Below are positions 15,514-24,517 of a stretch of DNA of 64,000 nt, one piece after another. Numbering within the stretch: position 1 is the stretch's first letter; the number at the start of each line of letters is the position of its first letter. A model generated the notes under the pieces. The model saw nothing but the letters and a program-made list of their open reading frames with translations, made no database searches and was not told the DNA's origin. This DNA comes from Duganella lactea. GTDB lineage: Bacteria; Pseudomonadota; Gammaproteobacteria; Burkholderiales; Burkholderiaceae_D. The DNA lies in contig NZ_WWCP01000013.1 of NCBI RefSeq assembly GCF_009857505.1, positions 1-64,000 of the forward strand. The letters are read 5' to 3'. Made by a program: the position numbers and the translations under genes.

Positions 15514-17739
15514 TTAGTACTTTTTGCCTTTCGGCTTGGCGCCCGGCGCCGGTTTCTTCGGCGGCGTATGCTTGGCCGATTCCGGCGGCATGCGGTCGAC
15601 CTGGCTGATCTTCAGCTGCGCGCCGCCGACCCAGACCTTGCCCAGGCTCTTGAACATATCGTCCGGCATGCCGTCCGGCAGTTCCAGCATCGAGTGGTGC
15701 TCGAAGATCTCGATGCGGCCGATGTACTTCGCTTCCAGCCCGGTCTCGTTAGCGATGGCGCCGACGATGTTGGCCGGCGTGATCTCATTGGCGCGGCCCA
15801 CCTCGACACGGAAGGCGCTCATCGGCACCGACAGCTTGCCCGGTTTTTCCTTTTTCTTCTTGGCCGGCGCGTCCTCCACCTCATCGGCAACGGCGGCGGC
15901 GCGCACGGTGCGGTCCAGCGGCGAGCCAGCCGGTTTTTCAGCGCGAACCGGTTTGTCGGCGCGCGCCGGCTTGGCGGCAGGGGCCGAAGCCGGGGAAGAC
16001 GTCTGCGCCGGCGCCCCCTGGCCATCGACGCTGATGCGCAGCGCCTGGCCGGCCACGCGGATGCCGGCCATCATTTCCAGCGCCTCGCGGCTCAGCGAGT
16101 CCGGCATGTCCAGCACCGTGAAGTCGTCGAAGATCTCGATACGGCCGATGTTCTTCGAGTCGATGCCGCCCTCGTTGGCGATGGCGCCGACGATGTTGCC
16201 CGGCTTGACACCATGCTGGTAGCCGACTTCGATGCGGTAAGTGCGCATGCCCGGCTCGGAGTCACGCGCGATGCGCTCCTTCTTGGCGAAACGTTCGCCG
16301 CGCTCCGGACGCTCAAAGCGCTCGCCGCGCTCGAAGCGGTCGCCACGGTCACCACGATCCGGACGGTCGAAGTCCTGGCGTGCCGGACGTTCTTCCCACT
16401 GCGTCTGTTGTTTCTTGTCCAGCAACAGCGGCACGTCGCCGCGCGCCAGCTTGGCCAGCGCGGCGGCGATTTCCACCGCCGGCACATTGTGCTCCTGTTC
16501 AAAGTCCTCGATCAGCGACTGGAACAGTTCCAGGCCGCCCTCGGCCAGCGTATCGGTGATCTGCTGTTTGAACTTGGCGATCCGCACATCGTTGACCGCC
16601 TGGATGGTCGGCAGCTCCAGCTGGCTGATCGGCTGACGGGTCGAACGCTCGATCATCTTCAGCAAGCCTTTTTCGCGCGGCGTGATGAACAGGATCGCCT
16701 CGCCGCTGCGGCCGGCGCGGCCGGTGCGGCCGATGCGGTGGGTGTAGCTTTCCGGATCGTGCGGCACGTCGTAGTTGACCACGTGCGAAATGCGCTCGAC
16801 GTCCAGGCCGCGGGCGGCAACATCGGTCGCCACCAGGATATCGATCTTGCCGTCCTTGAGCATCTGCACGGTGCGCTCGCGCTGTGCCTGCTGAATGTCG
16901 CCGTTGATGGCGGCCGCCGAGAAGCCGCGCGCCTGCAGTTTCTGCGCCAGCTCCTCGGTGCCCAGCTTGGTGCGCGAGAAGATGATCATGCCATCGAAGT
17001 TCTCGGCTTCCAGGATGCGGGTCAGCGCGTCGAGCTTGTGCATGCCGGACACCAGCCAGTAGCGCTGGCGGATATTCTCGTTGGTGCCGGTCTTGGCGGC
17101 GACCGTCACTTCCTTCGGCTGATTCAGGTAGGTGTTGGCGATGCGGCGGATGGCCGACGGCATGGTGGCCGAGAACAGCGCGGTCTGGCGCGACGCCGGC
17201 GTCTCTTGCAGGATGCGCTCGACGTCGTCGATGAAGCCCATGCGCAGCATTTCGTCGGCCTCGTCCAGCACCAGCGTTTTCAGCTTGGACAGGTCGAGCG
17301 AGCCTTTATCCAGGTGATCGATGACGCGGCCCGGCGTGCCGACCACGACGTGCACGCCGCGGCGCAGCGCCGACAGCTGCGGGCCGTAGCTCTGGCCGCC
17401 GTAGATCGGCAGCACGTGGAAGCCGGGAATGTGCTTGGCGTAGGTCTGAAACGCCTCGGCGACCTGGATCGCCAGTTCGCGCGTTGGCGCCAGCACCAGC
17501 GCCTGCGGCGCGGTCTGTTTGATATCGATGCGCGCCAGCACCGGCAGCGCGAAAGCGGCGGTCTTGCCGGTGCCGGTTTGGGCCTGGCCCAGCACGTCGC
17601 GGTTGTCCAGCAGCAGCGGAATGGTCGCCGCCTGAATCGGCGAAGGGGTCTCGTAACCGACGTCGCTCAGCGCTTTGAGCAGCGGCGCGCCCAGATTGAG
17701 GTCGGAAAACAGGGTAATAGGGGAAGTTGGGTCAGACAT
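15514..17739 (-). CDS. DEAD-box RNA helicase with two DbpA-type RNA-binding domains
   Basis: A 741-residue DeaD/CsdA-like helicase. Start at 17739 matches the family N-terminus (FSDLNLGAPLLKAL). Helicase motifs are complete: AQTGTGKT 53-60, PTRELA 85-90, DEAD 159-162, SAT 190-192, and HRIGRTGRAGR 334-344. A charged Arg/Asp/Glu/Phe-rich linker (about 455-495) precedes a DbpA-like RNA-binding domain at 499-571. A second copy follows at 641-712 after an Ala/Pro/Lys linker; I count about 32 identities in 73 positions between the copies, sharing NIVGAIANE and IGRIEIF. The protein ends in a Lys/Pro/Gly tail. DeaD proteins remodel rRNA and mRNA structure, often at low temperature. Usual members carry one such domain. 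A leader of over 100 bases is free of genes. Confidence 0.92.
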   Translation of the reverse strand: MSDPTSPITLFSDLNLGAPLLKALSDVGYETPSPIQAATIPLLLDNRDVLGQAQTGTGKTAAFALPVLARIDIKQTAPQALVLAPTRELAIQVAEAFQTYAKHIPGFHVLPIYGGQSYGPQLSALRRGVHVVVGTPGRVIDHLDKGSLDLSKLKTLVLDEADEMLRMGFIDDVERILQETPASRQTALFSATMPSAIRRIANTYLNQPKEVTVAAKTGTNENIRQRYWLVSGMHKLDALTRILEAENFDGMIIFSRTKLGTEELAQKLQARGFSAAAINGDIQQAQRERTVQMLKDGKIDILVATDVAARGLDVERISHVVNYDVPHDPESYTHRIGRTGRAGRSGEAILFITPREKGLLKMIERSTRQPISQLELPTIQAVNDVRIAKFKQQITDTLAEGGLELFQSLIEDFEQEHNVPAVEIAAALAKLARGDVPLLLDKKQQTQWEERPARQDFDRPDRGDRGDRFERGERFERPERGERFAKKERIARDSEPGMRTYRIEVGYQHGVKPGNIVGAIANEGGIDSKNIGRIEIFDDFTVLDMPDSLSREALEMMAGIRVAGQALRISVDGQGAPAQTSSPASAPAAKPARADKPVRAEKPAGSPLDRTVRAAAVADEVEDAPAKKKKEKPGKLSVPMSAFRVEVGRANEITPANIVGAIANETGLEAKYIGRIEIFEHHSMLELPDGMPDDMFKSLGKVWVGGAQLKISQVDRMPPESAKHTPPKKPAPGAKPKGKKY

Positions 17740-17913
17740 GGCGTCACTCAAAAAAATTGTTCGAATCGCCGAATTGCGAAAGAAATTTGTGCGTAGTTTA
17801 CTCTGTCTGAGCGGAACAAGCGCTTTTTTGCATGAAATGCCCCACAAATGACCGAATCACAACGTCGTTCCGGCGCAGGCCGGAACCCATGCCGCGCGGG
17901 AATCACGACAGGC

Positions 17914-17949
17914 AAAAAAAAAGGAAGACGGAGTTGGAATCCGTCTTCC
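17914..17949 (-). terminator. Rho-independent terminator after the small exported protein gene
   Basis: GGAAGACGGA (17923-17932) pairs with TCCGTCTTCC (17940-17949) around a seven-base loop, and the minus strand then runs into nine T residues (17914-17922). It ends the unit containing the gene at 18007-18249. Confidence 0.9.
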
Positions 17950-17954
17950 CTCTT

Positions 17955-17988
17955 GCGCCGCCCAGGCCCTGAGGGTCCGGGGCGGCGC
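17955..17988. repeat. GC-rich stem-loop next to the terminator
   Basis: GCGCCGCCC (17955-17963) and GGGCGGCGC (17980-17988) form a nine-pair stem between the stop of the small exported protein gene and its terminator hairpin. It could protect the mRNA 3' end. Confidence 0.55.
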
Positions 17989-18006
17989 GTCAAGCACCAG
18001 GCTTAA

Positions 18007-18249
18007 TTACTTGCTGGCGGCGGGTGCCGAAGCGGCTGGCGCCGGGGTCGATGCCGAAGCCGATGCCGAAGCGGCGGCTTTTTCTTTCTTGTGGTGCTTC
18101 ATTTTCTTGGCCGGCGCGCTGGCGGCAGGCGCGGCGGCGGCAGCGGCGGCTGGTGCCGACGCCGAGGCGGAGGCCGAAGCGGCGGGAGCCTGGGCGAAAG
18201 CAGCGGAAGCGAACAGGCCGGCGATCAGGGTAGCGATGACTTTTTTCAT
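18007..18249 (-). CDS. Small exported Ala/Ser-rich protein with KHHKKEK core
   Basis: An 80-residue low-complexity exported protein. Residues 1-20 are a signal peptide (KKVIATLIAGLFASAAFA). The mature part is made of alternating Ala/Ser/Pro blocks around a basic centre, KKMKHHKKEK, at about residues 49-58. It is a close relative of the gene directly upstream (18324-18545), with nearly identical signal peptide and the same layout, so the pair arose by tandem duplication. The composition resembles small periplasmic acid-shock (Asr-type) proteins in that it is Ala-rich with Lys/His, but I cannot assign a function. It is followed by a stem-loop and a strong terminator. Confidence 0.75.
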   Translation of the reverse strand: MKKVIATLIAGLFASAAFAQAPAASASASASAPAAAAAAAPAASAPAKKMKHHKKEKAAASASASASTPAPAASAPAASK

Positions 18250-18294
18250 GATTCAATCCTTTAAATTAATTTATACAATTTATAACGTTAATTT

Positions 18295-18330
18295 ACTGCT
18301 TACTTGACTGCTTACTTGACTGCTTACTTG
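18295..18330. repeat. Three perfect 12-bp tandem repeats across a stop codon
   Basis: ACTGCTTACTTG occurs three times without change (18295-18306, 18307-18318, 18319-18330). On the minus strand each copy contains AAG TAA in the reading frame of the small protein gene ending at 18324, so the Lys-stop end of the gene is present three times. Confidence 0.9.
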
Positions 18331-18545
18331 GTTGCTGGTGCTGGCGCAGCGGCTGCTGGTGCGGCTTCTGCGGTTTTGGATTCTTTGGCTTTGTGGTGAG
18401 CCTTCTTCTTGGCGGCAGGTTTCGCTTCGGCTTTTTGCGTCACGGCCGGCTTGGTGTCAGCGGCGGCAGGGGTGGCGGCAGGCGTTTGTGCGAAGGCTGC
18501 GGTTGCGAACAGGCCGGCGATCAGAGAGGCGATTACTTTGTTCAT
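18324..18545 (-). CDS. Small exported Ala/Lys-rich protein, paralogue of the next gene
   Basis: A 73-residue exported low-complexity protein. The start at 18545 follows AAGGAA and opens the signal peptide NKVIASLIAGLFATAAFA, which differs from that of the neighbouring paralogue at only a few positions. The mature protein is Ala/Pro/Lys-rich with a basic centre KKKAHHKAKESK and ends APAPATK. Twelve upstream codons in frame are not signal-like. It is probably cotranscribed with the paralogue 74 bases downstream, although each could be separately regulated. Function unknown; an envelope stress or buffering role would be a guess from composition. Confidence 0.75.
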   Translation of the reverse strand: MNKVIASLIAGLFATAAFAQTPAATPAAADTKPAVTQKAEAKPAAKKKAHHKAKESKTAEAAPAAAAPAPATK

Positions 18546-18650
18546 GATGAATTCCTTTTCGAGGTTTCGGCATCGGGACAATCCCGTGTCGCATGAGCAA
18601 AAAACGCGGCGTCGAAATGTCGCGTTGACCGGAATTACAAATGCTTACAA

Positions 18651-19454
18651 TCAACGCTTGTCGTCTTTCCGCAGCGCGGCCAAGGCGATTTTCTCCACCA
18701 GCCCCGGCGCGATCAATTTCAGCCAGCGTCCCAGCTTGCCCTTGGCCGACATCACCACCTCGCGCCGGCGCACCGCCATGCCGTCGATGATCAGCGCCGC
18801 GCACCGCTCCACCGACATGGCGCTATCTTCTTTCAGGCTGCTGTGTCCCAGCTGGCCGCCGGCCGCGTTGTAGCCGCGGTGACGGATCCGCGTCGCCACC
18901 ACGCCCGGATAGGCGGTGGTCACACTGACGCCGGCTGGCTTCAATTCCGCGCGCAGCGCCTCGAAGAAGCCGCCCATGGCGAACTTGGTGGCGCTGTAGG
19001 CGGTGCGTCCCGGCACGCCCACCAGCCCGGCCAGCGACGACACCGCGACGACGCGCCCGCGCGACTGCTTCAAATAAGGAAGCGCCGCATGCGTGCACCA
19101 CACGCTGCCCCACAGGTTAATCCGCATCAGCTCCTCGTACCAGGCCAGGTCCTCCACCTCCTCGAACAGCGCGTGCGCCGAGCGGCCGGCGTTGTTGATC
19201 AGCGCGGAGATGGCGCCGAAGCGGGCGACGGCGGCGGCGATCAGCGCCACACACTGCGCCTGCACCGAGACGTCGGTCGGCACCACCAGCGTCTGCGCGC
19301 CCGACGCCGCGCACTGCGCCGCCACCTGCTCCAGCATCGCCGCATTGCGCGCCGCCAGCACCAGCGCCACCCTGGCGCCATGCCGGCGCGCCAGTTGCCG
19401 CGCGATTTCCGCGCCGATGCCGTCCGAGGCGCCCGTGATGATGATCGTGTTCAT
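18651..19454 (-). CDS. Short-chain dehydrogenase/reductase
   Basis: A 267-residue classical SDR. The cofactor motif TGASDGIG is at residues 7-14, NNAG near residue 90, and the catalytic Ser-Tyr-Lys residues are in VVAVSSLAG and YSATK. An AAAGGAG ribosome binding site lies close to the ATG. The C-terminal part (SVERCAALIIDGMAVRRREVVMSAKGKLGRWL) resembles the DltE/YqjQ-like or SDR7-type subgroup that acts on lipid-like or steroid-like substrates, but the substrate is not known. It is divergent from the exported M28 peptidase, with only 63 bases between the starts. Confidence 0.88.
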   Translation of the reverse strand: MNTIIITGASDGIGAEIARQLARRHGARVALVLAARNAAMLEQVAAQCAASGAQTLVVPTDVSVQAQCVALIAAAVARFGAISALINNAGRSAHALFEEVEDLAWYEELMRINLWGSVWCTHAALPYLKQSRGRVVAVSSLAGLVGVPGRTAYSATKFAMGGFFEALRAELKPAGVSVTTAYPGVVATRIRHRGYNAAGGQLGHSSLKEDSAMSVERCAALIIDGMAVRRREVVMSAKGKLGRWLKLIAPGLVEKIALAALRKDDKR

Positions 19455-19517
19455 GTCTCTCCTTTATTGTCGGTATGCAGTAAGATTACCGCCTTCCGCC
19501 CCCACTATGGAGTAAAC

Positions 19518-21125
19518 ATGCGTCTTCCCGTTCTCGCCCTCGCCGCCGGCATGGCCTTGCAGGCCCACGCCCAACCACCCGTGGTGGCCGAGGCGCCGCT
19601 GCGCGCCCACCTGTCGCTGCTGGCGGACGACCTGTTCGAAGGCCGCGGCACCGGCCAGCGCGGCGGCGACCTCACCGTGCGCTATCTGGAAACGCAGGCG
19701 GCGGTGCTCGGCCTCAAGCCGCTGGCCGACGGCACCTATCGCCAACTGGTGAAAGCCGAGGGCACCAAGCTGCTGCCGGGCAGTGTTGCCCGCTTCAGCG
19801 CCGCCGGCGGCAAAACGCTGACGCCGGCCATCGGCACCGAGATCCTGATCGGCACCATGAGCGGCAAGGAAGACGTCACCCTCGACGCGCCGCTGGTGTT
19901 CGTCGGCTACGGCGCCATCGCACCGGAAGAAAAATGGGACGACTACAAGGGCGTCGACGTCAAGGGCAAGATCCTGGTCATGATGGTCAACGACCCGCAG
20001 CCGACCGCCGAGGAACCGAACCGCTTCGCCGGCAAGGCCTACACCTACTACGGCCGCTGGATGTACAAGTATGAGGAGGCGCTGCGCCAGGGCGCCGCCG
20101 GCGCGCTGCTGATCCACACCACGCCGTCGGCCTCCTACGGCTGGAGCGTGCCGGCCACCAGCTTCGCGCACGAGCGCTTCCACCTGGCCGGCAGCGGCAA
20201 CCAGCTCGAAGGCTGGCTGCAGGAAGACACGGCGCGCGCGCTGTTCGCCGCCGGCGGCTTCGATCTGGACCAGTTGCGCGCCAACGCCGAGCGCCGTGAC
20301 TTCCGCCCGGTCGATCTGAAGCTGACCATGCACGCGCAAATGCAAAGCAAGATCCGCCAGATCGAGCAGTACAACGTGGTCGGCATCGTGCCGGGCGCCG
20401 ATCCGAAACTCAAGTCGGAAGCGGTGATCTACTCGGCGCACTGGGACCACCTGGGGATCGACCCGGACCAGCAAGGCGACAACATCTGGAACGGCGCCAT
20501 CGACAACGGTTCCGGCGTGGCCGCGCTGCTGGCCATGGCGCAGGCGGCGGTCAAGCAGCCGGCCAAACGCACGCAGATCTTCCTGTGGCCGGCCGGCGAG
20601 GAAACCGGCTTCCTCGGCAGCACCGCCTACATCCGCGATCCGGCCTGGCCGCTGAACAAGACCAGCGCCGACCTGAACCTCGATTCGATGAACTTCGTCG
20701 GCAAGACGCGCGACATCGGCGTCGCCGGCGCCGAGCGCAGCAGCCTGTACGAGGCGGCCGGCGTGGTGGCCAGCAAGATGGGCATGAAGCTGGCGCCGGC
20801 CATTCCCGACCTGTCGGGCGCCTACTTCCGCGCCGACCACTTCTCGTTCGCCAAGGCCGGCGTGCCGGCGTTCAACGTCGGCTCGGCGGTGTTCTCCGGC
20901 GACGGCCACTTCGACTTCGTGCAAGACCAGCGGAAAAACAGCGCGCGCCTGGTGGCGTTCAAGCAGGACTACCACCAGCCGAGCGACCAGTACCACGCCG
21001 ACTGGGACCTGTCGGGCATGGTGCAGCAGGCGCAGTTCACGCTCAACCTGGGCTACGAGGTGGCCAACGCGCCCACCATGCAGACCTGGAAAGCCGGCGA
21101 CGCCTTCGGCAAGGTCAAACGCTGA
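19518..21125 (+). CDS. Exported M28-family zinc peptidase with PA insertion
   Basis: A 535-residue exported metallopeptidase. A GGAG ribosome binding site precedes the ATG and an 18-residue signal peptide ends AQAHAQ. A protease-associated (PA) segment lies at about 120-260. The M28 metal ligands and catalytic residues are visible: H308 in SAHWDHLG, D329 in AIDNGSG, E361-E362 in AGEETGF, D389 in LDSMNF, and H486 in YHQPSD. Relatives are aminopeptidases or carboxypeptidases releasing single residues from periplasmic or external peptides. It stands alone, followed by a large surface protein gene with its own -10 element. Confidence 0.9.
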   Translation: MRLPVLALAAGMALQAHAQPPVVAEAPLRAHLSLLADDLFEGRGTGQRGGDLTVRYLETQAAVLGLKPLADGTYRQLVKAEGTKLLPGSVARFSAAGGKTLTPAIGTEILIGTMSGKEDVTLDAPLVFVGYGAIAPEEKWDDYKGVDVKGKILVMMVNDPQPTAEEPNRFAGKAYTYYGRWMYKYEEALRQGAAGALLIHTTPSASYGWSVPATSFAHERFHLAGSGNQLEGWLQEDTARALFAAGGFDLDQLRANAERRDFRPVDLKLTMHAQMQSKIRQIEQYNVVGIVPGADPKLKSEAVIYSAHWDHLGIDPDQQGDNIWNGAIDNGSGVAALLAMAQAAVKQPAKRTQIFLWPAGEETGFLGSTAYIRDPAWPLNKTSADLNLDSMNFVGKTRDIGVAGAERSSLYEAAGVVASKMGMKLAPAIPDLSGAYFRADHFSFAKAGVPAFNVGSAVFSGDGHFDFVQDQRKNSARLVAFKQDYHQPSDQYHADWDLSGMVQQAQFTLNLGYEVANAPTMQTWKAGDAFGKVKR

Positions 21126-21172
21126 CAGCCAACCCTTAATAAAATTCCACGCGGCAACGGTGCTTAACCGCC

Positions 21173-21178
21173 TATAAT
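21173..21178 (+). promoter_or_regulatory. Consensus -10 element upstream of the MshQ-like gene
   Basis: TATAAT matches the sigma-70 -10 consensus exactly, 29 bases before the chosen GTG start. I see no good -35 element at 16-18 bases upstream. Confidence 0.4.
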
Positions 21179-21206
21179 TCAGGCAGTGATCTTTAAGGAC
21201 TGTTCC

Positions 21207-24200
21207 GTGTGGATTAATTTTTTGACCATGTTGCGCCGCGGCTGCTGGGCCGCCGCCCTGCTGCTGGCCTGGAGCGGCAACGCCGCCGCCGACGTCAACT
21301 TCAACGGCGGCGCCATCGGCAACTGTTCGCTCGCCGCCGCGACCAAAACCTACACCTGCCTCAGCATCCAACTGCCTGTCTGGAACGACAAGGTCATCAT
21401 CGCCGACGGCTATACGGTGATCACCAACACCGGATTTGCCCCCACGTTCAACAACGGCCTGATCATGGGTAGAACCTCGGTGCTGCGCAGCGCCGGTCTG
21501 ACCAGCATCGACCTGTCCAATGTCAACCCGGCCTCGGTCGACATCGGTGGCGGCACGCTCATCGCCGGCGGCAACCTCGCGCTCAACTCCAGCATGACGA
21601 TCAACGGCTCGGTCAGCGCCGGCAGCCTCAACACCGGCTCGGCCGTGACCATCACCGGCTCGGTCAACGCCAGCGGCGTGGCCACCCTCGGCTCGAACAT
21701 CCGGGTCAACGGCAATGTGACCGCCGGCGCGGTGACGACCAACTCGCCGGGCCGGATCGACGGCTCGATCACCTCCACCACCACCGTCTACATCGATTCC
21801 GGCATCACCGTCGGCGGCGACATCAGCGGCACCATCGTCACCACCAATTCGGGCGTGACACTGAACGGCTCGGTCAACGCCAGCCTGTCCTTCCTGCTCG
21901 GCTCGGGCAGCACCGTCAACGGCGATCTGAGCTCGCCCAGCATCGTGCTGGCGCCCGCCAATTCCAAGGTCACCGGCGACATCAACACCACCGGCATATT
22001 GAACATGGGCTCCGGCACCACCGTGACCGGCACCGTCAACGCCGGCGGCCTGCTGATGAACGCGGCCGGCGCCAACATCAATGGCAACGTCACCGTCAGC
22101 GGCGACGTCCTGATGCAGGCCGGCAGCAGTATCAACGGCGATCTGAGCGCGCGCAACGTCGTCACACAAAACAGCAATGCCAACATCTACGGCAACGCGG
22201 CCGTCAATACCATCTACCTCGACTACGACAACGTGGTGACCGGCTTCATCACCTGCACCGGCCTGTTAGGCAGTCAATGCAATTGCGTCCTCAGGCCGCT
22301 CTTCTACAACCATCCGCTGCAGTGCACCAGCGGGACCTCGGCGGTGCACCACTTCCAGATCAAGCACAGCGGCTTCGGCCTGACCTGCCAGCCGCAGACG
22401 GTGGAACTGAAGGCCTGCGCCAACGCCGCCTGCACCGCCACCGTCAGCACCACCACCAAGGTTACGCTGTCGCCGGGCGGCGGCGATGTCAACGTGACCG
22501 GCACCACCAACGCGCAGGTGCGCTACAGCACCGCCACCGGCAACGCCGGCGTCACGCTGTCGGCCACCGCTGCCGGCGTCAACAACGCCAACGTCTGCCA
22601 GAACACCGGCGCCAACAACGCCAGTTGCCAGATGGTGTTCAAGGACGAGGGCCTGGTGCTGAGCGCGCCCGACCATGTGGCGATGACGCCCAACGTCAAG
22701 CTCAGCGTGCAGGCGCTGAAGAACTCACCCCTGGGCAGCTGCGTGCCGCTGGTGCAGGGCGCCACCGTGCCGGTCAAGTTCAGCTGCGGCTACCTCAATC
22801 CGCTGCCGGCCAACGCCAACGCGGTCGGGGTGAGCGTCGCCGGCACCAACCTCAGCTGCGGCGGCGGCACCACCGACGTCAATCTCACCTTCGACAGCAA
22901 CGGCGTGGCCACGCCGTCGCCATCGCTGCAATACAGTGAGGTCGGCGTGACCAGCCTGAGCGCCGCCTACGCCACCAACGGCCTGAGCGCCAGCGGCACG
23001 ACCCAGTTCACCACCGCGCCGGCCAAGATCAAGCTCGAACCGATCCGCATCAACACGCCGGCCAATTTCTTTTCGGCGACCGCCTTTGCCAAGGCCAGCG
23101 AGCCATTCAAAGTACGCCTGACCGCCCTCAACTACAATGATGTGCCGACCAAAAACTTCGGCCGCGAGAGCCCGACGCCACAGAACTTCATGCTGCCGAC
23201 GCCGGTGCTGATCAACCCCATCAACGGCAACGCCCCGCTCACCATCGGCAGCTACAAAGGCATCGCCAACGGCGTGGCCGACGCCACCGATGGCACGCCG
23301 GGACAATGGCGCTTCGACGACACCGGCACGCTGCGCGTCACGGTCAAGCTGGACGGCAGCAACGGCTACTACCTGGGCAACCCGACCACCGGCTTCAACC
23401 CGCAGCAGTCGGTCGACCTGACTTTCGTGCCCGACCATTTCGACGTCGCGCTGCTGGCCGGCACGCCGATGGACTGCGCCAGCACCGGCTTGAGCAACCC
23501 CTGCGCTGGCAGCAACGCCAACGGCAAGTTCGTTTACTCCAAGCAGCCGATCCCGCTGCTGATCAACGCCTACGTCGGCCTCAAGGACGCCAGCGGCGCC
23601 TACCTGTCGCCGCAGAACTATGTCGGCGCGGCGGCGCGCCCGATCGCGCTCAGCGCATGGAGCACGGCGACCCCGAGCGCCGCGGTCCCCAGCAGCGTCG
23701 GCGACTTCAACTGGACCAAGACCCCGCCCGCCACGCCGCCCTTCACCTTTGCCTACGACCCGGCCAGCAAGAAAACCGTCGGCACGCTGGCCGGCGCGGC
23801 AACCAACCTCCTGCCCAGCTACGACTTCGCCACCGCGCCGACGGCGCCGACCACGATCACCGTGCGCGCCACCGACAGCGACGGCGCCAGCTCGGCCGGC
23901 TTCGCCGAGCCGCCGATCACCGTGGTCAGCGGCCGGCTGGACATCGAAAGCGTCAGCGGCCCGCTGACCGGCACGGTGCCGGTGACCGCCAAGGCGCAGT
24001 ACTGGAACGGCAGGGCCTACGTGTTCAACCCGCGCTTTGCGCCGGAAGACCCGAGCCAGCCGGCGGCGCAGTCGCAGGCGCTGACGGTGTCGCTGTCGCG
24101 CACCGACGCCGGCGTCAAGACCTACTACCTCCAGTACCGCAACTGCAAGAACGGGCTGTACAGCGGCAACGCGGCCCAGCCCTGCAACGCCAGCGCCATG

Positions 24201-24446
24201 CCCAAGCTGGCCACCGAGAGCATCACCTTCCGCAACGGCAAGGGCATCTTCCGCCTGACCCAGCCAACGCCGGCGCTGACCCGCAACGGCCTGGTCGAGG
24301 TGGCGCTGCACAACACCGCCTTCGACAACGACCCGGACAAGGACAAGGCGGAGCTGATCAAGTATCTGCCGAGCGGCTTCGGCACCGTCATCTTCGGCGT
24401 CTACCGCTCCGGCCCGCTGATCTATCTGCGCGAGGTGTACAACTGA
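21207..24446 (+). CDS. Large DUF6701/MshQ-like exported protein with beta-helix N-terminus
   Basis: About 1079 residues from a GTG at 21207, which has AAGGA seven bases upstream; the ATG at 21228 is the other reasonable start. A signal peptide ends SGNAAADV. Residues about 70-370 are short repeats of the type INGSVSAGSL, ITGSVNASGV and VNGNVTAGAV, like polymer-forming beta-helix proteins. A Cys-containing stretch (CNCVLRPLFY, LTCQPQTVELKAC) leads into the DUF6701 region that fills the rest and ends GTVIFGVYRSGPLIYLREVYN, split here by naming its parts. This C-terminal domain is found in MshQ of MSHA pilus clusters and in lone surface proteins. No pilus genes are visible nearby. A cell-surface adhesin-like role is likely. 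Confidence 0.8.
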   Translation: MWINFLTMLRRGCWAAALLLAWSGNAAADVNFNGGAIGNCSLAAATKTYTCLSIQLPVWNDKVIIADGYTVITNTGFAPTFNNGLIMGRTSVLRSAGLTSIDLSNVNPASVDIGGGTLIAGGNLALNSSMTINGSVSAGSLNTGSAVTITGSVNASGVATLGSNIRVNGNVTAGAVTTNSPGRIDGSITSTTTVYIDSGITVGGDISGTIVTTNSGVTLNGSVNASLSFLLGSGSTVNGDLSSPSIVLAPANSKVTGDINTTGILNMGSGTTVTGTVNAGGLLMNAAGANINGNVTVSGDVLMQAGSSINGDLSARNVVTQNSNANIYGNAAVNTIYLDYDNVVTGFITCTGLLGSQCNCVLRPLFYNHPLQCTSGTSAVHHFQIKHSGFGLTCQPQTVELKACANAACTATVSTTTKVTLSPGGGDVNVTGTTNAQVRYSTATGNAGVTLSATAAGVNNANVCQNTGANNASCQMVFKDEGLVLSAPDHVAMTPNVKLSVQALKNSPLGSCVPLVQGATVPVKFSCGYLNPLPANANAVGVSVAGTNLSCGGGTTDVNLTFDSNGVATPSPSLQYSEVGVTSLSAAYATNGLSASGTTQFTTAPAKIKLEPIRINTPANFFSATAFAKASEPFKVRLTALNYNDVPTKNFGRESPTPQNFMLPTPVLINPINGNAPLTIGSYKGIANGVADATDGTPGQWRFDDTGTLRVTVKLDGSNGYYLGNPTTGFNPQQSVDLTFVPDHFDVALLAGTPMDCASTGLSNPCAGSNANGKFVYSKQPIPLLINAYVGLKDASGAYLSPQNYVGAAARPIALSAWSTATPSAAVPSSVGDFNWTKTPPATPPFTFAYDPASKKTVGTLAGAATNLLPSYDFATAPTAPTTITVRATDSDGASSAGFAEPPITVVSGRLDIESVSGPLTGTVPVTAKAQYWNGRAYVFNPRFAPEDPSQPAAQSQALTVSLSRTDAGVKTYYLQYRNCKNGLYSGNAAQPCNASAMPKLATESITFRNGKGIFRLTQPTPALTRNGLVEVALHNTAFDNDPDKDKAELIKYLPSGFGTVIFGVYRSGPLIYLREVYN

Positions 24447-24517
24447 AACGGCCGGGCTGCAAGCGCCGGCAAAACAGGTTACGATGGCCGCTTTCTGACC
24501 ATCGCACAAGGACCAGC

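Noticed and set aside
15568..17796. 742-codon open frame opposite the DEAD-box helicase
   Set aside because: It is an exact antisense shadow of a gene with complete helicase motifs; its product is His/Arg/Val-rich with no domain, as expected in GC-rich DNA.
19464..22169. 901-codon minus-strand frame across the M28 peptidase and the start of the MshQ-like gene
   Set aside because: Spans two real genes and their gap; no recognisable motif or ribosome binding site.
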